DNA from: Verrucomicrobiales bacterium
GTDB taxonomy: Bacteria; Verrucomicrobiota; Verrucomicrobiae; Limisphaerales; UBA1100
NCBI GenBank assembly: GCA_002721895.1
Contig: PBLV01000063.1
Span: forward strand, 62,001-126,000
Direction of reading: 5' to 3'
DNA length: 64,000 nt
The position numbers and the translations under genes are program-made. Under the pieces are notes generated by a model. It saw only the letters and a list, made by a program, of their open reading frames with translations, was not told the DNA's origin and did no database searches. Numbering within the stretch: position 1 is the stretch's first letter; the number at the start of each line of letters is the position of its first letter. Positions 39,301 through 48,212 of the stretch are shown here, one piece after another.

Positions 39301-42300
39301 GTCTGAGCCATTCTCCATTGCTGGAGGAGTGATGTCGTGGGACACTCACATTCTATATTCCAACGGGGTTGGCACGTTGATGAGTGGAGGCTCCATAAAA
39401 ATGCGGCCCGCATTGAATGAAGCTGGATACGAGTTTTTGGGGCCAGAGGTAGTTATTAACGCCACTGACATGGTTGATGGGGAAACATACGAAATCAAAA
39501 CCTCGGGAACTACGACCTGGTCGTCGGTTGGTTCGTCTAGCAATAATGTGGGGACCGTGTTTGTTGCTACTGGCCCAGGCACCGGAACCGGCACGGTCAA
39601 GGTGGATAAATATATACAGAGCATTTATTGGGATCCTGCGGGCGGCTATGATACTAGCACTCAAACATTTAAATCCACCGCTACTGGTGGTGGAGCCGAA
39701 AAAGCGAATGAGGTCACGGGGCTTGAGTCCGTAGACGAAAACGTGGAATATGAGCAAACGGGATACTATTCTTTCTCCGTATTTAACCCTGCGAGCGCGA
39801 CTTATAATTTAACTGACGGCGGAGCTGGGCACCCTATTCAAACCTCCAGTAAAAAAGATGATATATTCGGCGTCTATACCACTATTGACTCCACAGGAAA
39901 CTACGCTTTTGCCGACTTTTTTGATTTCGCTGACGACGGAAATATTGTGGCGAAGGCTGTAGATGTCACTAAGTTTTGCACTCACTGGAAGGATAATTCT
40001 CTTTCGGAAAATGATGACCTGGTTAAATACAACAACAATAACACGGGCCTAGGTAATCCCCCTGCTAATACTATTGATAAAGTAAGGGCTGGCTACGGAA
40101 TACATATGCCCCTGGAGTCAAGGGGGGAAGGCGTTCCTGTATCCTTGGGCAAGAGGAATCCGTTGGTCAAGCCCCGAGAGAAGGATGTTGTTGGAGCTAT
40201 AGTTGTCGGACAAATAAGACTAAAGCCCGACATGACTTTTTCGGTGACGTCCAGCTGGCATGCGTTCGCTAATGCGGTAATCGGCACAGCGATGATAGGG
40301 GACGCATCAATTAAAACTGCCCACGTAAATGATATCTCTGCCGACATATTGACTGCGGGGGAAATTAGTGGACAAGAAATTATTTTGGGAGAAAAAAGAA
40401 CCGAGGGAGAATCTGTAAGCCACGGATCTATCCGAAGCAAGGATTACGGCGGAATATATGATCAGGGGGCAGGTTTTGTTATTAGCGGCGACGGAACATT
40501 TTCCTTCTCAAAGGAGGGCACCTCCCTTAGTTTTGACGACCATGGATTAGTCTTGAGAGGAACGCTTACTCAGCCAGACGGACGTCCTGCGGCAAACATA
40601 AGGCTGCGCGCTAGCGCCGACCAAGTCTTAGTGAGCGATTTTCAGGTTCCAAATCAAGACTGGACTCCAACAGTACTTTCTCCTGACGGGGGAGAGATTA
40701 CTATTTATGCAGACATTAATAATGCATTTGACTTTAAAGGCAACCCGCTAGGAGCCTCAAATATTGACGTAAAGGTATACCCCGAGGATCATAAGAACGC
40801 AATACAGAAATCCTACAATGACTTAACTACTGGCGGTGGCCCGCAGACTCCTGGAGAAGTTTGGTGGTGGCACGGAGAAACAAACGACGGATTGCGTGTC
40901 CCTCAGGTTGACAATCTTCAAGGGGGCGCCCTGGGCGACAACTTAAATGACGGAGCGTCCGTGTCTCTAGACTTCGGTCCAGAGGGCGGCGCAAATAATA
41001 AATTCATTAAACGGGAATATGGCCAGGACGCAGTGCTGGCCGACTACTTTTCTGTAGAGGTTAGATTGAAATATGTTAATAACGGCACAACAGGAAACAT
41101 TCAATGGGTTCCCTCCGTTGACGGCGTTCCCAAATCATACAGGTCGGGAGATTTCGTTGTAAATGGCTTGCACGTCTACCAGGCCGAGAGGGGTAATACG
41201 GGAGTGGAACCTTCCGGTACAGCTGATACTGATGACTGGAAATACATTGGGCCAGGCCAGGATATGGTTGTCGCTTCAGATATTTTTGAAATTAACCAGC
41301 TCAGAGAAGCTTCAGACGCCCTAAGTTTTCAATTACGCTCCAATGAGGGAACTGTTATAAAGGGAAGTGGGAGCACGTTAGATTTTACTCCGTGGTTAAT
41401 TTATGGTTCCACCGCCTCATATAATTTAACTGAGAGTGGCAATGATGAATGGGTAAAAGAGGCTACCAAAAACATTAAGATTTTTCGAGAGGTTGTTGCT
41501 GATGTAGATTCTTTTCCAGCGTGGACGGCCGGGGTAGGTTATACTCCTGGTGCCGTTGTTAAGCATAATGCAAAAATATATACCTGCCATACTCCCCCCG
41601 GTCAGACCGCAACTTTTGACGCAGGCGACTGGCAAGAAGAAACCCCAACTGAAATCTACAAGGGAGGAGACACAGAAGTCTCGTGGGAGAAGGTCCGAAC
41701 AGGCAAACCGGAGGTTGGACAAAGCTCGGGAATGGAAATCGATGGGAATCAAGTTGTCAGGGATTCATTTGGTGCAAACGGATCCGTAAAGTTCCAAAAT
41801 ATACTGTTCTCTATGAAGCAGTACACTGTTAATGACGACCTCATTGGCACGCTGGACACCGTTAAGTTTACCCTTCTTCAAGATGGTAACAGCGCCGGCG
41901 AATTGAGTTTTTATGAGAACGACGCGCGTACGACACCTAAGTACGCAATCTCTAGACCTCTGAACGGGGACGGAAAAAGGGATGGTCTGAGTGCCGAAAC
42001 CACGTTTTTTACTTGCAGGTTTTTTGAGGGCGCGACAGTTTTGCCCGAAAAAGTTGAGGGCAAAATATCTATAACCACGTCGGCGGGGAACAAAATTCAA
42101 AAGAGCAACATCAGCGTAACTGACGGCAGCGGCAACGATTACATCGGGCCTGGCACGGTAGAGTTGTCCGCCGATGACGACGCGGACGTTGGTCGTATAA
42201 CATTGAGGGTTAAGCTCAAGAACGCAAACAACGATACAATCTGCGTGGGCTCCGAACAGATAGATATTATAAGCGCCCAGCCAGAGAATAAGGCGTTCAG

Positions 42301-45300
42301 GCTTACCCTGAAGCGAGGCTTTATAGAATTCGATGGGGGTAGCGAGGCTGTCAATAATAACCTCTTGTCTCCAGAGAATATAGTCCCGGTTCAATTATTC
42401 TTGGGCGCGGAAAATGTGGTTTCTAAGTTTAATGCCAACGATGAAGTTGATGTCATCCCAAATTTTGGTTGGGTAGCTAGCGGGGAGGCATTGGACGACG
42501 CCTTGAAGGGTGGTGGCAGTACCGCTGGAAGGGTTATGCCAAGCCAGTATGGAAGCCTCAAGAGTGCAATTACTGCCAGAAGCATAGCGGCCGCAATACC
42601 CGATGGAGACAGCTCCTCCAATCCTTATTATATTTATAAAGAAGGTGGCGTATATAAGTTTAATACAATATCTGATAGTGGGAACACCCAGGAGGAGCTC
42701 GGTGAAGCAAGCAGCTTCTTTTTCTATATACCCGATAATGCTAGTGGCGAAGAAGCAGTAAAGAAGAAGCACGGACTTTCTCTTAAGGCGACCTATAATA
42801 GACCTGCAGGAGGCCTCACTGGAGATGACGACACCTACGAAGACATTGAGGAAATCAACGTAATGGAAATCGCCGCCGATGGGGTTGATCCATTTTGGGC
42901 TACAAGCGATAATCAAAACCTAGTTGTCGCTGCGTCTGCAGAAGGTAATATGGAATTTGCTACAAACGAAGGCAAGGCTGACGTTAGCGTATATCGAGGG
43001 AATAAGGAAATATTCTTAGCGCCCAAAAGAATTCAAATCTCCACAGATGGTACTACTTATACCACCTTCACTCTATCAGATATAGCAGGCTCAAATGAAC
43101 ACGATGACCGCACGGATACAATAAGTAAGGTCTTTGAATATAAGGGGATTTTGAGCGGCCTAAACAGCAAGGTTACTCACGTTAGAATAGGAAATGAGGC
43201 TACAGGGGGCGTGGAGCTGGCAGGGTCAACGGCGTTCGAAAAGACTACCAACGGCAACGCAGACACAATAAGGATATCTAAAGGCGGAGACAGCTTTCAT
43301 AGAAAAGACAACCAAAAGCGTCACGTGCTAATTCTAAATGGCGATACCGTGCTTCAGTACGGAGATTTCACACTGCCCAGCCCTTGGCCGGCTGAGTCGA
43401 AATTCTCTCAAACAGATTTTACCGCATGGCCTATAAATGCCGATGCTGCTTTGTATTGCACTGCTGCCAACGGTGCAAGAGGGCCGCTAAATTTAATCTC
43501 TGGAAGCGCAGGCGTCGGGGCCGAAAGCCAAAAGTTAACATCCAATTTTGACTTGGCCGACGGGAAGATCCTGATGGATGAAGACAGTAATGCCGTGAAT
43601 ACTGCGGGAATGATTACTAGCGTATATGTTTATGATAATTTGCTGGGAATACGATCTAAAGTCACATTTGAAAGAAAAGTTGGCATGTCTAAAACAGGGG
43701 CTCCTGGGCCGTCTTTTGCGTACCGAGGTGAATACAGCCCATTTAAATCTTACAGAGGGGACAGCCAAAGAATTGACGTTGTTAAGTATACTAATCCTGC
43801 CAACCAGAGCACTAAATGGTATAAGGCGAAACAAGCCAGCAGTGGGGTTGCCCCTACGGATGCCGCCGACGATCAATATTGGGGAAGCTTTAATGAACTT
43901 CAAAGCACGGCCACAGACCTACTACTTGCCGGGGACGTTTTTGTAAAAAGAGGAATCGTCGCCGGTATAGACCGAGATGTCGGCACCCAGCAACAGCCGT
44001 CGTTTATCGCTAGTCAATTAGAGAGCAGATATTATAATCTAAGCTCCTCTTTTGACCCCCATGCAATGGGAGGAATTCAGAAGGGGATTGACTTTACAAA
44101 CAATGGAACGCCGATATCCAATACTCATCCTTCGCTGGAAAGTTATTTATCTGCTAATCCAAATGGCGAATCTCCATGGCGAACGACCGGCTGGTACCTA
44201 GACCAAACGGATTGGGATTACTACATTGAGAAAACCGCCGGGACGCCCCCCGCAGGGACAGATAATACAGACGCATGGGCGCGTAACCACTTTCTCACTA
44301 ATGGGGACGACACTTATATTCGAATCAGGGAAAGCGTTCCTGACAGCGCCACAGATGGCACCAGATCGATTCGATCCAGGCGTTCACAGAAAACATATAA
44401 AACCCCCAACGATAAGCTTCCTGGGTTTTTCCTTGGGTTCGATAGGATAGATACTGCTGTTACTAATTCATCTGCTAGTGGTGGTGCCGATTGGGCCGCA
44501 GATGATTTTTATGTTCCGAAGTTCGAGCTAAGAAGCGTATTTGGAAATTACTTATATTGGGATGGGAATAACTTAAATATAAAAGGCGCTATCATTAATG
44601 CGTCTGCTGATGATGGTCATTTTTCGAGATTGGTTGCTGCCGACGACGTGTTGGTTCTAAGCGGGCCCCAGAACCCTGACACCGGGGGGCAAACATTTGT
44701 TGGTGGCGGTTTTAATAATGAATTAACTCCGAGGCTAGACAACCTGGGCTCATCTATTATGGGTGGGGGCGCCAATAAGATTAGTATAAACGAAACCGCT
44801 CAAAAGCCAAGATTCTCCGTCATCGGCGGTGGCTACGGAAACGAAATACATAATCCGTTCTCGTTTATTGGGGGTGGATATTTAAATAAGATCGGGGGCT
44901 TTGTTCCTAGGGGAGAGACTGCAGCGGAGCTAAGGTCTAAGGACGGGGTAAACTCAATAGTCGGGGGGTCTAAGAATGAAATCCTGTACTCCGATTACTG
45001 CGCAATAGGCACCGGATTCGGAAATGCTATTCAGGATTCCAAATATTCAACAATTCTAAATGGCTATAAAAACGCTATTGACGGTGGAGATATAGAGAAA
45101 AAAGCGTTCTTGGATTCTACTGGTGAGTTCCGCTGGGGTAATAACGGACCCGCTTTCGATGACGACATTGAAGGTGGCATAACAGGCGTAAAATGCACTG
45201 TAGAAATAAACGGGCAGTCCGTAGACCCATTCGAGTGGCGGCTTCCTTTCCACCGGATGGACGGGAGGGCAGGGGAAGAGGAGGTTGTAGCGTTTTATCG

Positions 45301-47416
45301 TTACTTTATGGGACAGCATCACCTTCACTTGACTGCGGGAGTAAAGCTTGAGGATGTTAGCACGGCCTGGACTGCCGTCGGAGTGTTCTCTCGGAATAAT
45401 CTGGTGAAACACAATAACAAGGTGTGGGTCTGCACCAGAACTAGCACGGGCGATAAGCCGGACGAAAACTCAGATGTCTGGTATGATGTTACCTTTGGGA
45501 GAAAGTATGACCCCGACGGCGAGCCAAGGTGGGCGGTATTGGACGGCAGTGGGAATTATTTAGCTAACGGCGAGTTCTACGGAGACATGGTTAAGGGAGC
45601 AATGTCTGACGTTAGATTTGCCAGAAATGGCAAATGGGCGCTAGATATTGGACTCAATAAGGAGACTTGTTATATAAACGATACTGGGGGAGTTAGGGAA
45701 CGTAAAACTGAATACGAACGGTTCAACCTCATCGGCGGAGATCAGGCCGATAAACTCGATGAGTTTGACTATGATGGTAAAACCTGGAATAAAACCGTGA
45801 TCCCTGCTCATAGCAATAAGAATAGCGCGTTCTCTATATTTAATAACCTCGGAAAGATCACTCACCTCGGATCAACCCTGGTTAATTCCGGGGGGGTAGC
45901 GGGCGGCCAGTCAGTCCTGTCTTTCGCCATACTTTTTGACACGGGCTGCAAGGTCGGGGATAAAAAATTATATGTCAGGGCTGAAAGCAAGCACCTTAAT
46001 GGCGCGCTTAACGGCTCAAGTGACAGTCCTAGGAGAATATTTGATATCGGGTATTATGAAAATGATAAATTTTATTGGGTTCCTGTCACGACCTCGACCT
46101 GGGCTTGGCCGGTGGTATATGTCCCCGCTTTCGGCACATCGAAGGCCTATGGACTATTTAAGTTAGGCGAGGGCGACGAAATACTTTGGGAACCTGTCGG
46201 TGGAGACTCGGAGACCGTGGACCAACTTTTTACGACCGTTTCTTTTGCGGACATCTCTAACTCTCCCAACACTTCCTCGAATGCGTTTAGCTCCAACCTC
46301 ACAAGTATGTACGGCAATGACAGTAAAACGTATAATCGCACAATACACGCTCCCGCCTCCACCGTGGGTGGGGCCGGCACTAATCTTGCCGATATGAAGC
46401 CAAACTCAATTGTGACCTCCGTGCCAGAGCCAAACGCTGACGCTCATACCGAGTCTTGGTACAACACGATTGTTGGAGGGGATTACAATAAGATAGCCAA
46501 ATCGCGAAGGTCCACCATTGTTGGCGGCAGGGCAGTGTCTCTGTTTCAGGTCGAACGAGCCATAGTAGGGGGACTTGGAAATCTTTTGATAGGAACTCCC
46601 TCTGGGACTCAGTTGCCGAAGGGGTTTACGGTATTTGGCACAGAAAATACAATCTCGCACGAATCTCCAGACTTCATTCCCCACAAAGACGATCCTACGC
46701 AGAGCAATGCCGGAGAAAGCTACATTACGTCTGCAGGGGGCACTCCCTCCAGGTTTGATGCACTGGCAAACACGGTCTTCGGCTCCTATAATAGAGTTCG
46801 AAATTCTGACAGAATGACCGTCTTGGGCTCAAATAATGACATACTGTTCGAAGACGGAGGTTTTAAGCAAACCGGAAGCGAAATTACTATATTGGGCACA
46901 GATAACAAAATCGAAATTGACCAAAATGTTGACGCCGTAAACCTTGGGATATTTGGTACGAACTTTACGCTAACGCAGCCGGCCATGGTGCAGAACACCT
47001 TTTATATAGGGAATCCTAAAATTGAGGACACCACTGACCTTAAGGCGTTAACTCGGGTTTTTGTGGCTGCGGATGGAGGCATGTTTGTCACTGGCGACGT
47101 CATAGCTTACGCCCTATCTGATAAAAAATACAAGGAAAATGTCAAGCTAATTGAAAGCCCCTTGGAAAAATTGCTAAAGATAAGGGGTGTCACATTTGAT
47201 TGGAACAAAGATCAGGACGTGTATGAGGGACATGACATTGGCGTGCTTGCTGATGAAGTCGAAAAAGTTCTGCCTGAGGTCGTTGAAAACCGCAGGACCG
47301 GTAAGGCCGTTCGTTATGAAAAATTAACCCCTTTATTAATCGAGGCCGTCAAGGCTCAGCAGGAGATTATAGATTCCCTTACTGCCAGGGTGGAGGCTTT
47401 AGAGTCTAAGCGTTAA
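36335..47416 (+). CDS. Giant central tail fibre with S74 chaperone end, 3693 aa
   Basis: Follows the gpJ-like gene by two bases. The N-terminal third has fibronectin-III-like beta domains (FTVKTSFNTFFLEWDPAPAG near 770). A module with GTTTWSS...NNVGTVFVATG lies near 1045-1090. At least four carbohydrate-binding-like units occur near 1590-1640, 1728-1772, 2465-2520 and 3010-3057. Two regions (about 2786-2916 and 3373-3543) consist of short repeats with the pattern I-x-GG-x-x-N-x-I, as in YadA-type head domains. The end (about 3590-3693) is a peptidase S74 intramolecular chaperone: LSDKKYKENVKLIESPLEKL, DIGVLADEVEKVLPEVV and a final coiled coil. S3595 is the likely self-cleavage serine. S74 domains trimerise fibres and then cut themselves off. 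Confidence 0.85.
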   Translation: MPATSILLKFKVHSLTDTYHAVGTSVQGSFNKELGRGRDLIVGGGVVTEDDLKLGVGIETQISLDGKYGEFTIRVYAENELGLRSKYVEVVKQVLGPSVDGTYSFGDVHVAAGEVVSREFVGSDTYDIGNTTKVNLDFRGASPNLNWSLLAPPGHALEGNQLDSSMVKEDGFFDKFVISFWRPNGSGDYDILDSDDEVKMIDDIFGDILEDMGSGKWQSQTFFLNFPESSSTNFSGLAGGSNKRKLLIKIEAHAIKFNANDPDKISHLEVILENSKTKLKTNFVETVANDFIFSYEAQDVDLSRVEVLQYREKTAGNFELVKTFGGPSDSGASRVQLGTIKAQQKWSNGRGSDGITPLVNIYKYVIAVYDSFGLSSAYAPKADGSFQEEDSIADALAASNRTFQSIVKIGDVTIADVADKFNISWSLVDARGNGISFDNDSNSDFASVVSGVVGYFHRENDSQGTHEVVDAFKVKDVDGGGFEAGDRFTNKLTSLDISELKQEYGVTLIPNISKDENKRIQELLGVGSEASRSIYFTLKLLDSRGEVIDELEVSGTNEQPQILDSGESLKYHPADPVGSIRFDFKFNENIEYIKMFRKPRLHPAGNNIRYAQRSTRVNVAAPFGLTTNTPWAAKYNTEGSGWFGHYSGNTAGEAKTYAESMAVAEYWVSDQKLSDPNSTETDTGKSSATIIDKDVPLVQRSTDGFSEEVTTDITTLYDYVIVPYDTFGAGVPYLIPGVEVIAYQVATKDDEGFVGFLDVIPPQKPENFTVKTSFNTFFLEWDPAPAGNKVVAYKVTMVRDSRPLKDRSGAKLIEDSDGLMYKGADQQGNVSFNKWIQSLNNSSWAAVSTESGAVSKAGVVENPNDAGIIRTRSKNTDGSHEFTKIDGHLYISDDGKKMYKHNASGSEETFDDKLTVEEYIVETTSLAIEGEKNQTGYFFIEAIDRVGNHSPLHDLHGSSGTLGQSKVTDIFGFEQEITKKFPGSIVLVPSEPFSIAGGVMSWDTHILYSNGVGTLMSGGSIKMRPALNEAGYEFLGPEVVINATDMVDGETYEIKTSGTTTWSSVGSSSNNVGTVFVATGPGTGTGTVKVDKYIQSIYWDPAGGYDTSTQTFKSTATGGGAEKANEVTGLESVDENVEYEQTGYYSFSVFNPASATYNLTDGGAGHPIQTSSKKDDIFGVYTTIDSTGNYAFADFFDFADDGNIVAKAVDVTKFCTHWKDNSLSENDDLVKYNNNNTGLGNPPANTIDKVRAGYGIHMPLESRGEGVPVSLGKRNPLVKPREKDVVGAIVVGQIRLKPDMTFSVTSSWHAFANAVIGTAMIGDASIKTAHVNDISADILTAGEISGQEIILGEKRTEGESVSHGSIRSKDYGGIYDQGAGFVISGDGTFSFSKEGTSLSFDDHGLVLRGTLTQPDGRPAANIRLRASADQVLVSDFQVPNQDWTPTVLSPDGGEITIYADINNAFDFKGNPLGASNIDVKVYPEDHKNAIQKSYNDLTTGGGPQTPGEVWWWHGETNDGLRVPQVDNLQGGALGDNLNDGASVSLDFGPEGGANNKFIKREYGQDAVLADYFSVEVRLKYVNNGTTGNIQWVPSVDGVPKSYRSGDFVVNGLHVYQAERGNTGVEPSGTADTDDWKYIGPGQDMVVASDIFEINQLREASDALSFQLRSNEGTVIKGSGSTLDFTPWLIYGSTASYNLTESGNDEWVKEATKNIKIFREVVADVDSFPAWTAGVGYTPGAVVKHNAKIYTCHTPPGQTATFDAGDWQEETPTEIYKGGDTEVSWEKVRTGKPEVGQSSGMEIDGNQVVRDSFGANGSVKFQNILFSMKQYTVNDDLIGTLDTVKFTLLQDGNSAGELSFYENDARTTPKYAISRPLNGDGKRDGLSAETTFFTCRFFEGATVLPEKVEGKISITTSAGNKIQKSNISVTDGSGNDYIGPGTVELSADDDADVGRITLRVKLKNANNDTICVGSEQIDIISAQPENKAFRLTLKRGFIEFDGGSEAVNNNLLSPENIVPVQLFLGAENVVSKFNANDEVDVIPNFGWVASGEALDDALKGGGSTAGRVMPSQYGSLKSAITARSIAAAIPDGDSSSNPYYIYKEGGVYKFNTISDSGNTQEELGEASSFFFYIPDNASGEEAVKKKHGLSLKATYNRPAGGLTGDDDTYEDIEEINVMEIAADGVDPFWATSDNQNLVVAASAEGNMEFATNEGKADVSVYRGNKEIFLAPKRIQISTDGTTYTTFTLSDIAGSNEHDDRTDTISKVFEYKGILSGLNSKVTHVRIGNEATGGVELAGSTAFEKTTNGNADTIRISKGGDSFHRKDNQKRHVLILNGDTVLQYGDFTLPSPWPAESKFSQTDFTAWPINADAALYCTAANGARGPLNLISGSAGVGAESQKLTSNFDLADGKILMDEDSNAVNTAGMITSVYVYDNLLGIRSKVTFERKVGMSKTGAPGPSFAYRGEYSPFKSYRGDSQRIDVVKYTNPANQSTKWYKAKQASSGVAPTDAADDQYWGSFNELQSTATDLLLAGDVFVKRGIVAGIDRDVGTQQQPSFIASQLESRYYNLSSSFDPHAMGGIQKGIDFTNNGTPISNTHPSLESYLSANPNGESPWRTTGWYLDQTDWDYYIEKTAGTPPAGTDNTDAWARNHFLTNGDDTYIRIRESVPDSATDGTRSIRSRRSQKTYKTPNDKLPGFFLGFDRIDTAVTNSSASGGADWAADDFYVPKFELRSVFGNYLYWDGNNLNIKGAIINASADDGHFSRLVAADDVLVLSGPQNPDTGGQTFVGGGFNNELTPRLDNLGSSIMGGGANKISINETAQKPRFSVIGGGYGNEIHNPFSFIGGGYLNKIGGFVPRGETAAELRSKDGVNSIVGGSKNEILYSDYCAIGTGFGNAIQDSKYSTILNGYKNAIDGGDIEKKAFLDSTGEFRWGNNGPAFDDDIEGGITGVKCTVEINGQSVDPFEWRLPFHRMDGRAGEEEVVAFYRYFMGQHHLHLTAGVKLEDVSTAWTAVGVFSRNNLVKHNNKVWVCTRTSTGDKPDENSDVWYDVTFGRKYDPDGEPRWAVLDGSGNYLANGEFYGDMVKGAMSDVRFARNGKWALDIGLNKETCYINDTGGVRERKTEYERFNLIGGDQADKLDEFDYDGKTWNKTVIPAHSNKNSAFSIFNNLGKITHLGSTLVNSGGVAGGQSVLSFAILFDTGCKVGDKKLYVRAESKHLNGALNGSSDSPRRIFDIGYYENDKFYWVPVTTSTWAWPVVYVPAFGTSKAYGLFKLGEGDEILWEPVGGDSETVDQLFTTVSFADISNSPNTSSNAFSSNLTSMYGNDSKTYNRTIHAPASTVGGAGTNLADMKPNSIVTSVPEPNADAHTESWYNTIVGGDYNKIAKSRRSTIVGGRAVSLFQVERAIVGGLGNLLIGTPSGTQLPKGFTVFGTENTISHESPDFIPHKDDPTQSNAGESYITSAGGTPSRFDALANTVFGSYNRVRNSDRMTVLGSNNDILFEDGGFKQTGSEITILGTDNKIEIDQNVDAVNLGIFGTNFTLTQPAMVQNTFYIGNPKIEDTTDLKALTRVFVAADGGMFVTGDVIAYALSDKKYKENVKLIESPLEKLLKIRGVTFDWNKDQDVYEGHDIGVLADEVEKVLPEVVENRRTGKAVRYEKLTPLLIEAVKAQQEIIDSLTARVEALESKR

Positions 47417-48212
47417 CCACCTTTAGGAGGGCTCTTGCTTCTGCTGCGGGTACATCGTCCCAGCTAGACCAATTTGAGGCTGCTTCGTTCTTGTACTTGT
47501 CATCTCTCCACCACTCTCTCAGGACCTCCTTGAAGTCAAGGAAGCTATGGCAATTGAGTTTATTTTGAGCGTTGGTTTCTAAAATGGAGGATGGGGTTAG
47601 CGCGGGAGAAGTCTGCGCCATGGGTTTCCCTTTGCTCTTATTAATTTCGTCGTCCCCGACGATGTGGACATTTAGGAAATTTCTGATGCACCTTACGAAC
47701 GCTCGATTGCAGGCGATTGTTTCGAGGAAGATTTGCCCAAAGTCGCTAGTATTATTAATTGTGGCGTTCGCCATGTCTTGGAATCTTACATGTTCCCCGC
47801 CGGTTTCGTAATTTGGTATAAATGTTATTGTACAGGTGACTGCGACGTGCTCTTCGCTACATTTTTCCGTATGAAATGAGACGTCTGAGAATCCTCTTAG
47901 TCTAGCTAGCTCTTTAATTCCGCTAAGCTTAATTAGAAGTTGATGATCTTGGAGGCCCTCTACTGTGCTAGGCATGGCTTGATTTCTTGTTTTAAACCAG
48001 TCCCTATTGGGAAATAGATGACTGTCCCCTATCATTGCTCTCCAGTCGATAGATCCATCCTCATGAAAAACGTATTGAACGTTCTTGAGCAATCCATGCG
48101 AATCCCTCTGGAACAGTGACGGCCCGAAGCTATTATCGATAGCTGAGTCGGTTATTGTGGTCGAACCTTCCATGGTTGTTTCTGAATTAGTTGTTTTCTT
48201 TTTTCTTGGCAT
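47406..48212 (-). CDS. Conserved phage protein, 268 aa, possible ssDNA annealing or recombination role
   Basis: Not firmly recognised. A basic, threonine-rich N-terminus (PRKKKTTNSETTMEGST) leads to a central domain with segments FRDW-like NRDWFKTRNQAMP, CTITFIPNYETGGEHVRFQD and an ending ETIACNRAFVRCIRNFLNVH. The last pattern (helix with N-R-A-F-V-R-x-I-R) recalls Rad52-like or Sak-like annealing proteins of phages, but this is a weak visual likeness. The C-terminal 50 residues form a small separate helical region rich in tryptophan (EWWRDDKYKNEAASNWSSWD). It overlaps the end of the convergent giant fibre gene by 11 bp and its start lies within the upstream glycosyltransferase gene (26 nt overlap). 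Confidence 0.55.
   Translation of the reverse strand: MPRKKKTTNSETTMEGSTTITDSAIDNSFGPSLFQRDSHGLLKNVQYVFHEDGSIDWRAMIGDSHLFPNRDWFKTRNQAMPSTVEGLQDHQLLIKLSGIKELARLRGFSDVSFHTEKCSEEHVAVTCTITFIPNYETGGEHVRFQDMANATINNTSDFGQIFLETIACNRAFVRCIRNFLNVHIVGDDEINKSKGKPMAQTSPALTPSSILETNAQNKLNCHSFLDFKEVLREWWRDDKYKNEAASNWSSWDDVPAAEARALLKVVNA

Noticed and set aside
41765..42394. 209-aa minus-strand open frame inside the giant fibre gene
   Set aside because: Antisense to a continuous fibre frame with recognisable domains; no promoter, ribosome binding site or known motif.
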